A stretch of DNA of 64,000 nt from Roseateles_E cavernae (GTDB lineage Bacteria; Pseudomonadota; Gammaproteobacteria; Burkholderiales; Burkholderiaceae_C), in NCBI RefSeq assembly GCF_040187885.1, contig NZ_JBDPLH010000011.1:99686-163685 (forward strand). The letters are read 5' to 3'. Below are positions 45,511 through 54,767 of this stretch, one piece after another. The first letter of the stretch is position 1. Every line of letters starts with the position of its first letter. Under the pieces are notes generated by a model. It was given only the letters and a program-made list of their open reading frames with translations. It was not told where the DNA came from and ran no database searches. The translations under genes were made by a program, and so were the position numbers.

Positions 45511-46359
45511 CTACTGCAGCAAGGGCGAATCGGCGCCCTCGAGGGCCAGGCCGTCGATGCGGGCCGCACCGGCCAGCAGGTTCAGGTACTGGCGCAGGGC
45601 CGTCACATAGGCTTGCTGGCGCAGAGTCTGGGCAATTGCGGCCTGCACGGCCTCGAAACCCTGGCGCAGGCCCGGCTCGCGGGCCTCGACCCGCACGATA
45701 TGGAAGCCGAAGCGGGTGCTGACCAGGCGCGGCAGCACACCGATATGCGCGCTGGCCTCGTCCTGCGCGAACAGGGCGGCGCCGAACTCGGGCGCGCAAT
45801 CGTCGCGCGTCAGCCAGCCCAGCTCGCCACCCTCGGCGCCGCTGGGGCAGTTTGAGAACTCGGCGGCCGCCTGCGCGAAGGCCTCGGCATCGACACAGCG
45901 CAGCGAGACCAGCAGCCCCTCCGCGCGTTGGCGCAACGCGGCAATGTCCATGCCTTCGGTGACGGCGAACAGGATGTGCCGCGCATGGACCCGCTCACCG
46001 ATCGCGAAGCGCGCGACATGGGCCTCGAAGAAGCGCCGGCAGGCGGCCTCGTCGGGCTCGGGCAGGCGCAGCTCGCGCTCCAGCAACTGCTCGATCGCCG
46101 CCGACGCGGCCTCGCTGAGCAGGCCGTCCAGTGCCGGCACATCGCCCACGGCCAGCAGGCCGGCGCGCTGCGCGGCCTGGCGCAGCAGCTCGCTGTAGGC
46201 GCGCTGGCGCAGATCTTCCTGCGCGAGGACCTCGGCGTCGGCGTGCAGGGGCACGCCGTTGATCATCGCGACCGGCGATGTGACCGCGGTGGCTGCCGTG
46301 CTCTTGCCGCCACCGCAGCCGCAGCTGCCGCCACCACATCCTTGTTGCTGTGTGCTCAT
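45511..46359 (-). CDS. Parvulin-type peptidyl-prolyl isomerase of the nar operon
   Basis: A 282-residue PpiC/NifM-like protein. The N-terminus is Cys/Gly-rich (QQGCGGGSCGCGGGKS). An N-terminal helical domain precedes the parvulin domain (about 130-245: VHARHILFAVTEG, FAQAAAEFSNCPSG, GGELGWL, TRFGFHIVRV). No signal peptide, so it is cytoplasmic. Placed directly after narI, it probably aids folding or assembly of the nitrate reductase; parvulins at this position are known in other nar clusters. Shine-Dalgarno AGGAG precedes the ATG. Confidence 0.88.
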   Translation of the reverse strand: MSTQQQGCGGGSCGCGGGKSTAATAVTSPVAMINGVPLHADAEVLAQEDLRQRAYSELLRQAAQRAGLLAVGDVPALDGLLSEAASAAIEQLLERELRLPEPDEAACRRFFEAHVARFAIGERVHARHILFAVTEGMDIAALRQRAEGLLVSLRCVDAEAFAQAAAEFSNCPSGAEGGELGWLTRDDCAPEFGAALFAQDEASAHIGVLPRLVSTRFGFHIVRVEAREPGLRQGFEAVQAAIAQTLRQQAYVTALRQYLNLLAGAARIDGLALEGADSPLLQ

Positions 46360-46374
46360 CTTGTTCTCCTGTGC

Positions 46375-47091
46375 TCAGCGTGGTTGGTTGTGGCCCGGCG
46401 GCAGATTCAAGCGCCGGCTGCGCACCATCTGATAGGGGCGGATCAGGTAGGCCAGCGTGCCGAAGCCGCTCCAGACATGAACCAGGCGCGTGAAGGGGAA
46501 GACCAGGAACACCGTCATGCCCAGGAACATATGCAGCTTGAAGACCCAGGAGGCCCCGGCCAGCAGCTCGACCGCGCCGCCGCGGAAGGTGACGATGCGC
46601 TGCGCCCATTCGGCCAGCGCCATCATCATGCCGCCGTCCAGGTGTTGGGCCGACAGCGGGATCGTGGCCAGGCCCAGCAGCAGCTGCAGCCACAGCAGGG
46701 CCAGCAGCGCGATGTCGCTGGGCTTGCTGTTGCGGCGGATGCGCGCATCCGTCAGGCGGCGGTGCAGCAGCAGACTCAGGCCGATGAAGCCGAGCAGGCC
46801 GGCGACGCCGCCGACGATCATCGCCATCAGCTGCTTGGCGCCGGCGCTCATCAGGGGCTCGTAGAGAAAGTGCGGCGTCAGCATGCCGACGGTGTGGCCG
46901 AAGAACAGCACCAGGATGCCGACATGGAAGAGATTGCTGCCCCAGCGCAGCGAGCCGGTGCGCAGCAGCTGCGAGGAATCGCTCTTCCAGCTGTACTGGT
47001 CGCGGTCGAAGCGCAAGAGGCTGCCGAGCAGGAAGACGGCCAGGCAGATATAGGGATAGAGGCCGAACAGTGCAAAGTCGAGCGAGTTCAT
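46375..47091 (-). CDS. narI: Respiratory nitrate reductase gamma subunit (cytochrome b)
   Basis: A 238-residue membrane subunit that binds two b-haems and passes quinol electrons to NarH. Five hydrophobic helices are visible. The distal-haem His ligands fit the H's in LFHVGILVLFFGHTVG, with proximal partners in the last helices (FKLHMFLG and RLVHVWSG). Length is close to other NarI proteins (about 225-240). The ATG at 47091 has AGGAG upstream and overlaps narJ's stop by 4 bp. Confidence 0.95.
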   Translation of the reverse strand: MNSLDFALFGLYPYICLAVFLLGSLLRFDRDQYSWKSDSSQLLRTGSLRWGSNLFHVGILVLFFGHTVGMLTPHFLYEPLMSAGAKQLMAMIVGGVAGLLGFIGLSLLLHRRLTDARIRRNSKPSDIALLALLWLQLLLGLATIPLSAQHLDGGMMMALAEWAQRIVTFRGGAVELLAGASWVFKLHMFLGMTVFLVFPFTRLVHVWSGFGTLAYLIRPYQMVRSRRLNLPPGHNQPR

Positions 47092-47771
47092 GGACGCACT
47101 CCTGGGTTCATGGGGGTCTTCTTGACGATATGGATGGGCTGTGGCGTGCCGGGGCGGCTCTGGCCCTTGCTGCTGCAACCATCGAAGGCGGGCGGCTCGA
47201 CCCAGGCCTCGTCGAGCGCTTCGTCGGCCGTGATCTGCACCGCCTGCGGCGTCTCGCCGGCCAGCTCCAGCACTGCGCCGATCGCGGCCGCGTAGGGGTT
47301 CTCGTGCTTGATCAGGCCGCTGTGGATGGTGTTCAGGATATGGGCCATCTCGCCGAGAAAGGCGCGGGCGGTGGCCGGCGGCTGGGTCGAGGCGAACTCC
47401 AGCACCACCGGCAGGTAGTCGGGCAGCTCGCTGGCATCGAAGAACATGCCGCCCGCTTCATAGGTTTGTGCCAGGTCGACCAGGGCCGGGCCGCGGTCGC
47501 GCGAGTCGCCGTGCACATGCTCGAACATATGCAGGCTGGTGGCGCGGCCGCGGTCGAAGCTGTCGACATAGCGGCCCTCGACGGCATAGGCATCGCCCTG
47601 CTGCAGCGTGCTCATCAGCGCCTTCAGTTCCTGCAGGCGCTCGGCGCTCAGCGCCGCTTCATCGCGCAGCACCGCATGCAGCTCGGGCAGGGCCGCGCGC
47701 ATCTCGGCCTGCGGGTAGTCCAGCAGGCGCGCGAGCACGCGGCAGGAGCGGGACATCGGGGTGTTGTTCAT
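47088..47771 (-). CDS. narJ: Nitrate reductase assembly chaperone NarJ
   Basis: A 227-residue TorD-family chaperone that inserts the molybdenum cofactor into NarG before membrane docking. The all-helical domain begins CRVLARLLDYPQAEMRAALPEL and contains the conserved SLHMFEHVHGDSRDRG and YEAGGMFFDASELPDYLPVVLEF. The 45-residue C-terminal tail is less conserved. Start at the ATG at 47771. It overlaps narI and starts 10 bp after narH. Confidence 0.93.
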   Translation of the reverse strand: MNNTPMSRSCRVLARLLDYPQAEMRAALPELHAVLRDEAALSAERLQELKALMSTLQQGDAYAVEGRYVDSFDRGRATSLHMFEHVHGDSRDRGPALVDLAQTYEAGGMFFDASELPDYLPVVLEFASTQPPATARAFLGEMAHILNTIHSGLIKHENPYAAAIGAVLELAGETPQAVQITADEALDEAWVEPPAFDGCSSKGQSRPGTPQPIHIVKKTPMNPGVRP

Positions 47772-47781
47772 GTCGGCGTCC

Positions 47782-49314
47782 TCACAGCGTGGCCTTGATC
47801 GGGATCGTGCGTTTTTTGTCGCCACCGAACAGGCTGACGTTGCTCTCGCCCTCCGAGCAGCCGTTGCCGAAGCTGAAGCCGCAGCCGCCGCGCAGGTCGT
47901 AGGCGTTCTCGGCGTACTCGCGGTGGGTGGTGGGGATCACGAAGCGGTCCTCGTAGTTGGCGATGGCCATGGTCTGGTACATGTCCTCGACCTCGTGCTT
48001 CAGCAGGCCCACCTGGTCCAGCACGGCCTTGTTCTCGATGCCGTCCACATGCTTGCCGCGCTGGTAGGCGCGCATCGCCAGCATGCGTTCCAGCGCCCGC
48101 TCGACCGGTGCCACATCGCCGGCGGTCAGCAGATTGGCCAGGTACTGCACGGGGATGCGCAACTGCTTGACGTCGGGGATGTCGCCATTGATGCCGCTGC
48201 CCGGAATCTGGCCGGCATTGGCCGCAGCGCTGATCGGCGAGAGCGGCGGCACATACCAGACCATGGGCAAGGTGCGGTACTCGGGATGCAGGGGCAGGGC
48301 GACCTTCCAGTCGACGGCCATCTTGTAGACCGGGCTCTTCCTGGCCGATTCCAGCCAGGCCTCGGGAATGCCGTCCTTGCGCGCCTGGGCCTGCACGGCC
48401 GGGTCATGCGGGTCGAGGAAGATGTCGAGCTGGGCGCGGTAGAGGTCCTTGTCGTCCTTGACGCTGGCGGCTTCCTGGATGCGATCGGCGTCATACAGCA
48501 GCACGCCCAGATAGCGGATCCGGCCGACACAGGTTTCCGAGCAGACGGTGGGCTGACCGGCCTCGATGCGCGGGTAGCAGAAGATGCACTTCTCGGCCTT
48601 GCCGCTCTGCCAGTTGTAGTAGATCTTCTTGTAGGGGCAGCCGGAGACGCACATGCGCCAGCCGCGGCACTTGTCCTGATCGATCAGCACGATGCCGTCT
48701 TCCTCGCGCTTGTAGATCGAGCCCGAGGGACAGGACGCGACGCAGGCCGGGTTCAGGCAGTGCTCGCACAGCCGGGGCAGGTACATCATGAAGGTGTTCT
48801 CGAACTGGCCGTAGATGTCCTTCTGCACCTGCTCGAAGTTGATGTCCTTGCTGCGCTTGGCGAACTCGCCGCCGAGGATTTCTTCCCAATTGGGCCCCCA
48901 CTCGATCTTCTGCATGCGCTGGCCGGTGATCAGGCTGCGCGGGCGGGCGGTCGGCGGCGCCTTGCTCTTGGGGGCCGACTGCAGATGGTCGTAGTCGAAG
49001 CTGAAGGGCTCGTAGTAGTCGTCGATCTGCGGCAGGTTGGGGTTGGCGAAGATGCGCATCAGCAGCTTCCACTTGCCGCCCTGGCGCGGTTCGATCTGGC
49101 CGTTGGGCTTGCGGATCCAGCCGCCGTTCCAGCGGGCCTGGTTCTCCCATTCCTTCGGGTAGCCGATGCCGGGCTTGGACTCCACATTGTTGAACCAGGC
49201 GTATTCCATGCCGGGCCGGTTGGTCCAGACGTTCTTGCAGGTGACCGAGCAGGTGTGGCAGCCGATGCACTTGTCCAGGTTCAGCACCATGCCGATTTGG
49301 GCGCGGATCTTCAT
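47782..49314 (-). CDS. narH: Respiratory nitrate reductase beta subunit
   Basis: A 510-residue electron-transfer subunit with three 4Fe-4S and one 3Fe-4S clusters. Cluster ligands: C16, C19, C22 and C26 (CIGCHTCSVTC); CEHCLNPACVASCPSG; CRGWRMCVSGCP, where the Trp replaces a Cys as expected for the 3Fe-4S cluster; and CIFC with VCSETCVGR. The C-terminal YENAYDLRGGCGFSFGNGC is typical. It overlaps narG by 4 bp (ATGA). Confidence 0.97.
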   Translation of the reverse strand: MKIRAQIGMVLNLDKCIGCHTCSVTCKNVWTNRPGMEYAWFNNVESKPGIGYPKEWENQARWNGGWIRKPNGQIEPRQGGKWKLLMRIFANPNLPQIDDYYEPFSFDYDHLQSAPKSKAPPTARPRSLITGQRMQKIEWGPNWEEILGGEFAKRSKDINFEQVQKDIYGQFENTFMMYLPRLCEHCLNPACVASCPSGSIYKREEDGIVLIDQDKCRGWRMCVSGCPYKKIYYNWQSGKAEKCIFCYPRIEAGQPTVCSETCVGRIRYLGVLLYDADRIQEAASVKDDKDLYRAQLDIFLDPHDPAVQAQARKDGIPEAWLESARKSPVYKMAVDWKVALPLHPEYRTLPMVWYVPPLSPISAAANAGQIPGSGINGDIPDVKQLRIPVQYLANLLTAGDVAPVERALERMLAMRAYQRGKHVDGIENKAVLDQVGLLKHEVEDMYQTMAIANYEDRFVIPTTHREYAENAYDLRGGCGFSFGNGCSEGESNVSLFGGDKKRTIPIKATL

Positions 49315-52300
49315 GCGTGTTCTCCTTCGGTGGCGGCGACCTCGTCGTCCATCCAGTCGATCTTGGACATCTTGCGCACCAGCACGAACTCGTCGCGGTT
49401 GGTGCCTATGGTCCCGTAGTAGTTGAAGCCGTAGCTCAGCTGGGCGTAGCCGCCGATCATGTGGGTGGGCTTGGTGACGATGCGGGTCACCGAGTTGTGG
49501 ATGCCGCCGCGCGTGCCGGTGATCTCGGAGCCCGGTGTGTTGATGATTTTTTCCTGCGAGTGGTACATCATCACCATGCCGTTCTTGACGCGCTGGCTGA
49601 CCACCGCGCGGGCCGCGATCGCGCCGTTGGCGTTGAAGAGCTCGACCCAGTCGTTGTCGACGATGCCGGCGCTCTTCGCGTCGTCCTCGCTGAGCCAGAT
49701 CACCGAGCCGCCACGGTTCAGCGTCAGCATCATGATGTTGTCGCTATAGGTCGAGTGGATGCCCCATTTCTGGTGCGGCGTGATGAAGTTGAGCGCGATC
49801 TCCTTGTTGCCGTTGGGCTTGATGCCCTGCACCTCCACCAGGGTTTTCAGGTCGACTGGCGGGCGATAGCTGCTGAAGCCTTCGCCGAAGGCCTGCATCC
49901 AGGGGTGGTCCTGGTAGAACTGCTGGCGGCCCGTCAGCGTGCGCCATGGGATCAGTTCATGCACATTGGTGTAGCCGGCGTTGTAGCTGACCTTCTCGCT
50001 CTCCAGGCCCGACCAGGTGGGCGAGGAGATGATCTTGCGCGGTTGCGCCTGGATGTCGCGGAAGCGGATCTTCTCGTCCTCGCGGTGCAGGGCCAGGTGG
50101 GTGTGGTCGCGGCCGGTCTGCTTGCCCAGCGCCTCCCAGGCCTTGACGGCCACATGGCCGTTGGTCTCGGGCGCCAGCGACAGCACCACCTCGGTGGCAT
50201 CGATATCGGTCTCTATCCTGGGCATGCCCTGAGTCACGCCCTCGTCGCGCACCCGGCCGTTCAGGTCCCCCAGCTGCTCGACCTCGGTCTTGGTGTCCCA
50301 ACCAATGCCCTTGCCGCCGTTGCCGGCCTTGTTCATCAGCGGACCGAGTGCGGTGAAGCGCTTGTAGAGATTCGGGTAGTCGCGCTCGACCACGGCGATC
50401 TGCGGCGCGGTCTTGCCCGGGATCAGCTCGCACTGACCCTTCTTCCATTCGGACACGCCGAAGGGCTGGGCCAGCTCGGCCGGGCTGTCATGCATCAGCG
50501 GGGTCAGCACCAGCTCCTTTTCGACGCCGAGGTGGCCGACGCAGAGCTCGCTGAATTTCTTCGCAAAGCCCTTGTAGATCTCCCAGTCGCTGCGGGCCTG
50601 CCAGGCCGGGTCCACCGCGGTGCTTAGCGGGTGGATGAAGGGGTGCATGTCCGAGGTGTTGAGGTCGTTCTTCTCGTACCAGGTGGCGGTCGGCAGCACG
50701 ATGTCCGAATAGAGGCAGGTCGTGCTCATGCGGAAGTCCAGCGTCACCAGCAGGTCCAGCTTGCCCTCCGGGGCCTTGGCATGCCACTCGACCTCCTGCG
50801 GCTTGGCATCGTCCTGGCCGAGGTCCTTGCCCTGCACGCCATTGGTCGTGCCGAGCAGGTGTTTGAGGAAGTACTCGTGGCCCTTGCCGGAGGAACCGAG
50901 GATGTTGGAGCGCCAGACGAACATATTGCGCGGCCAGTTGGCCTCGTGGTCGGGGTCCTCGCAACTCATGCGCAAGGACCCATCCTTGAGCCCCTTGACC
51001 GCATAGTCTTTGGCATCCATGCCAGCGGTCTGGGCGTCCTTGACGATCTGGATCGGGTTGGTCTGCATCTGCGGCGCGCTGGGCAGCCAGCCCATGCGTT
51101 CGGCGCGCACGTTGTAGTCGATCAGGCTGCCGCCGTACTGGGCCTTGTCGGCGAGCGGGGACAGCACCTCGGAGACGTCGAGCTTCTCGTAGCGCCACTG
51201 GTCGGTGTGGGCGTAGAAGAAGCTGGTGCTGTTCATCTGGCGCGGCGGGCGTATCCAGTCCAGCGCAAAGGCCAGCGCGGTCCAGCCGGTCTGCGGGCGC
51301 AGCTTCTCCTGGCCGACGTAATGGGCCCAGCCGCCACCGCTCTGGCCGATGCAGCCGCACATCATCAGCATATTGATGATGCCGCGGTAGTTCATATCGC
51401 AGTGGTACCAGTGGTTCATCGCCGCGCCGATGATGACCATCGATTTGCCCCGGGTCTTGTCGGCGGTGTCGGCGAACTCGCGCGCCACCTGGGTGATCAG
51501 CTCGCGCTTGACCCCGGTGATGCTCTCGGCCCAGGCCGGGGTGTAGGGCAGGTTGTCGTCGTAGCTGGTGGGCGTGTTGTCGCCAAAGCCCCGGTTGATG
51601 CCGTACTGCGCCACCTGCAGATCGAACACCGTGGCCACCAGGGCTTCGCCGGCGTCCTCATGCTTGCCCAGCCTCAGGCGCACGACCGGCACCTGGCGCG
51701 AGAGCACGTCCTGCTGCTTGTTGGCGGTGAACTGCGGCGATTCGACGCCGCCGAAGTAGGGGAAGCCGACCTCGGCCACCTCATGGGCCTGAGCGCCATC
51801 CTCCAGCACCGAGAGCTTCAATCGCACATCGCCATCGTTGCGCGCTTCCTTGCTTTCCAGATTCCATTTGCCCAGATCTGGCCGCTCGCCGGCGCCCCAA
51901 CGGAAGCCGATCGAGCCATTCGGCAGCACCACCTTGCCGAGCGCGTCGAAGGCCAGGGTCTTCCACTCGGGGTTGTTGTCCTGACCCAGCTTGCCGCCGA
52001 AGTCGCTGGCGCGCAGATAGCGGTCGGGCACCAGCAACTCGCGGCCGTCGGCCGTGGTCTGCTTCTTCATCTTCACCAGCAGCGGCAGGTCGGTGTAGCG
52101 CCGCGCGTAGTCATCGAAGTAGCTCGACCGCTTGTCGAAGTAGAACTCCTTCAGGATCACATGGCCCATCGCCATCGCGATCGCCGCGTCCGTGCCCTGC
52201 TTGGGGTGCAGCCAGATATCGGCCAGCTTGGAGATCTCGGCGTAGTCGGGCGTGATCGCCACCGTCTTCGCGCCCTTGTAGCGCACCTCGGTGAAGAAGT

Positions 52301-53096
52301 GGGCGTCCGGCGTGCGCGTCTGCGGCACGTTGGAGCCCCAGGCGATGATGTAGTTGCTGTTGTACCAGTCGGCGCTCTCGGGCACGTCGGTCTGCTCGCC
52401 CCAGATCTGCGGGCTGGCCGGCGGCAGGTCGCAGTACCAGTCGTAGAAGCTCATGCAGACGCCGCCCATCAGGCTCAGGTAGCGGCTGCCGGCGGCATAG
52501 GAAATCATCGACATCGCCGGGATCGGCGAGAAGCCGATCACGCGGTCGGGGCCGTGCTTCTTGATGGTGTAGATATTCGCGCTGGCGATGATCTCGTTGA
52601 CCTCGTCCCAGCTCGAGCGCACGAAGCCGCCCAGCCCGCGGTCCTGCTGCCACTCGCGGCGCTGTTCCTGGTTCTCGACCAGGTTCTTCCAGGCATCGAC
52701 CGGGGTGCGCGCGACATTGCGCGCGGCGCGCCAGTGCTTCAGCAGCGAGCCCCGCACCATCGGGTACTTGACGCGGTTGGCGCTGTACAGATACCAGCTG
52801 TAGCTCGCGCCGCGGGCGCAGCCGCGCGGCTCATGGTTGGGCAGGTCCGGGCGGGTGCGCGGGTAGTCGGTCTGCTGGGTTTCCCAGGTGACGATGCCAC
52901 CCTTGACATAGATCTTCCACGAGCAGGAGCCCGTGCAGTTGGTGCCATGGGTGGAGCGCACGATCTTGTCGTGGGCCCAGCGGTTGCGGTAGGCATCCTC
53001 CCAGCTGCGGTCTTCGCCGGTGCTGCGGCCGTGGCCGTCGGCGAAGTCCTCCTTGGGCGAGGCGAAGTAGTTGAGGCGGTCGAGAAAGTGACTCAT
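49311..53096 (-). CDS. narG: Respiratory nitrate reductase alpha subunit
   Basis: A 1261-residue catalytic subunit carrying bis-MGD molybdenum and the FS0 cluster on the cytoplasmic side of the membrane. FS0 ligands are H50, C54, C58 and C93 (STHGTNCTGSC and GCARG). The Mo-ligand Asp lies in SFYDWYCDLPPASPQ, and WGSNVPQTRTPDAHF is the substrate-funnel region. No twin-arginine signal precedes it, as for the membrane-bound NarG class; the RNRW segment is a remnant-like N-tail. Length is normal for NarG. Confidence 0.98.
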   Translation of the reverse strand: MSHFLDRLNYFASPKEDFADGHGRSTGEDRSWEDAYRNRWAHDKIVRSTHGTNCTGSCSWKIYVKGGIVTWETQQTDYPRTRPDLPNHEPRGCARGASYSWYLYSANRVKYPMVRGSLLKHWRAARNVARTPVDAWKNLVENQEQRREWQQDRGLGGFVRSSWDEVNEIIASANIYTIKKHGPDRVIGFSPIPAMSMISYAAGSRYLSLMGGVCMSFYDWYCDLPPASPQIWGEQTDVPESADWYNSNYIIAWGSNVPQTRTPDAHFFTEVRYKGAKTVAITPDYAEISKLADIWLHPKQGTDAAIAMAMGHVILKEFYFDKRSSYFDDYARRYTDLPLLVKMKKQTTADGRELLVPDRYLRASDFGGKLGQDNNPEWKTLAFDALGKVVLPNGSIGFRWGAGERPDLGKWNLESKEARNDGDVRLKLSVLEDGAQAHEVAEVGFPYFGGVESPQFTANKQQDVLSRQVPVVRLRLGKHEDAGEALVATVFDLQVAQYGINRGFGDNTPTSYDDNLPYTPAWAESITGVKRELITQVAREFADTADKTRGKSMVIIGAAMNHWYHCDMNYRGIINMLMMCGCIGQSGGGWAHYVGQEKLRPQTGWTALAFALDWIRPPRQMNSTSFFYAHTDQWRYEKLDVSEVLSPLADKAQYGGSLIDYNVRAERMGWLPSAPQMQTNPIQIVKDAQTAGMDAKDYAVKGLKDGSLRMSCEDPDHEANWPRNMFVWRSNILGSSGKGHEYFLKHLLGTTNGVQGKDLGQDDAKPQEVEWHAKAPEGKLDLLVTLDFRMSTTCLYSDIVLPTATWYEKNDLNTSDMHPFIHPLSTAVDPAWQARSDWEIYKGFAKKFSELCVGHLGVEKELVLTPLMHDSPAELAQPFGVSEWKKGQCELIPGKTAPQIAVVERDYPNLYKRFTALGPLMNKAGNGGKGIGWDTKTEVEQLGDLNGRVRDEGVTQGMPRIETDIDATEVVLSLAPETNGHVAVKAWEALGKQTGRDHTHLALHREDEKIRFRDIQAQPRKIISSPTWSGLESEKVSYNAGYTNVHELIPWRTLTGRQQFYQDHPWMQAFGEGFSSYRPPVDLKTLVEVQGIKPNGNKEIALNFITPHQKWGIHSTYSDNIMMLTLNRGGSVIWLSEDDAKSAGIVDNDWVELFNANGAIAARAVVSQRVKNGMVMMYHSQEKIINTPGSEITGTRGGIHNSVTRIVTKPTHMIGGYAQLSYGFNYYGTIGTNRDEFVLVRKMSKIDWMDDEVAATEGEHA

Positions 53097-53115
53097 GGTC
53101 TTGTTCCTTGGAGCT

Positions 53116-54741
53116 TCAGGGGTTCTTCACGTACGCATTCGCACGCAGATAGAACCACCAGTTCAGGATCAGGCAGGCCGCGTAGAACACGGCGAAACCG
53201 TAGAAGGCGTACTGCGGGGTGCCGGCCTTGATCTGCTGGCCGATCAGCACCGGGGCGATGAAGGCGCCGTAGGCGGCCACCGCCGAGGTCCAGCCCAGCA
53301 CCGGGCCGGCCTGCTGGCGGTCGAAGATGAAGCCGACGCTGCGGAAGGTCGAGCCGTTGCCGATGCCGCTGGCGGCGAACAACAGGATGAACAGGCCCAT
53401 GAACATCGGGAAATGCTGCTCCGGCGTGGCCGAGCCGTAAGCCTGCAGCATCACGTAGCCGACCGCCGCCGAGGCGAACACCATGAGGGCCGAGATGATC
53501 TGGGTGACGATGGAGCCGCCCACCTTGTCCGAGATCCAGCCGCCGACGGGCCGCACCGCGGCGCCGACGAAGGGGCCGATCCAGGCATAGGTCAGGGCCG
53601 AGGGGGCGTTCGGGTTCTTCAGCGTGTGCTGCATCACGCCGGCCGCGTCGGGGGCATGGATGAAGCCGAAGATCACCGTGATCGCCAGCGGCAGGGCCAT
53701 CGAGAAGCCGATGAAGCTGCCGAAGGTCACGACGTACAGCGCCGTCATCGCCCAGGTGTGCTTGTTCTTGAAGATCTCGAACTGCTTGGCGACGTTCTCC
53801 TTCATCGTGCCGAAGGCGGCCAGCTTCATCACCAGCAGCGCCGCGAGGATGTCCAGCGGGATCGCCACCCACATATTCAGCAGGCCCAGTCCGGTGGGCG
53901 CAGGCAGGTAGAGATAGAGCATCCCGATGGAGGGGATGAAGGCCAGCGAGTACAGATAGGTGATCTTGGCGAAGGCGAGCAGCGGGTGGCCGGCGGCCGG
54001 GGTCACCGTCTTCAGGTTGTTCATGCCGAGCCAGCACAGCAGGGACAGCGGCACCAGGGACAGCACCCAGGCGAAGCCGGCGTTCTGTATCCAGGTGGGC
54101 GTGCCGGCGGCGATCTTGCCGAAGATCCAGCCGCTGTCTTTCAGCAGCGACTTCGAGTCACCACCCAGCGCACCGAACAGCCCGACGGTCATCACCAGCG
54201 GGATCACGATCTGCATGGTCGTGACGCCGAAATTGCCCAGGCCGGCGTTCAGCCCCAGCGCCGTGCCCTGCAGGCGCTTCGGGAAGAAGGTCGAGATATT
54301 GGACATTGACGAGGCGAAGTTGCCGCCGCCGACACCCGACCACAGCGCCATCAGTTGGAACACCCACAGCGGCCACTCGGGGTGCTGCAGCGCCACGCCG
54401 GTGCCGATGGCCGGGGCCAGCAGCATCGCGGTGGTCAGGAAGATGGTGTTGCGCCCGCCGGCCATGCGGATCAGGAAGCTGGCCGGGATGCGCATCGTGG
54501 CGCCCGAGATGCCGGCGATGGCCGTCAGCGTGAACAGCTCGGCCTGGCTGAAGGGAAAGCCCAGGTTCAGCATCTGCACGGTGATGATGCCCCACATGCC
54601 CCAGACCGCGAAGCCGCAGAGCAGGGCGGGGATGGAGATCCAGAGATTGCGGTAGGCGATCTTCTTGCCGGTCTTGTTCCAGAACTGTTCGTCCTCGGGG
54701 CGCCAGTCCGCGATGTCGGCGCTGCTGCTTTTGTTGTTCAT
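53116..54741 (-). CDS. narK: Nitrate/nitrite transporter, NarK2 type
   Basis: A 541-residue MFS transporter of the nitrate/nitrite porter family with 12 hydrophobic helices. The nitrate signature appears twice: GNFASSMSNISTFFPKRLQGTALGLNAGLGNFG in the first half and a GIGNGSTFRSVGFIF segment in the second. The N-terminal tail DWRPEDEQFWNKTGKKIA and the Arg in the first helices fit the NarK2-like nitrate/nitrite antiporter. It lies between narK1 and narG on the same strand, 26 bp after narK1. Confidence 0.92.
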   Translation of the reverse strand: MNNKSSSADIADWRPEDEQFWNKTGKKIAYRNLWISIPALLCGFAVWGMWGIITVQMLNLGFPFSQAELFTLTAIAGISGATMRIPASFLIRMAGGRNTIFLTTAMLLAPAIGTGVALQHPEWPLWVFQLMALWSGVGGGNFASSMSNISTFFPKRLQGTALGLNAGLGNFGVTTMQIVIPLVMTVGLFGALGGDSKSLLKDSGWIFGKIAAGTPTWIQNAGFAWVLSLVPLSLLCWLGMNNLKTVTPAAGHPLLAFAKITYLYSLAFIPSIGMLYLYLPAPTGLGLLNMWVAIPLDILAALLVMKLAAFGTMKENVAKQFEIFKNKHTWAMTALYVVTFGSFIGFSMALPLAITVIFGFIHAPDAAGVMQHTLKNPNAPSALTYAWIGPFVGAAVRPVGGWISDKVGGSIVTQIISALMVFASAAVGYVMLQAYGSATPEQHFPMFMGLFILLFAASGIGNGSTFRSVGFIFDRQQAGPVLGWTSAVAAYGAFIAPVLIGQQIKAGTPQYAFYGFAVFYAACLILNWWFYLRANAYVKNP

Positions 54742-54767
54742 GGTTCTTTTCCGTTGTGCGCCGGGGG

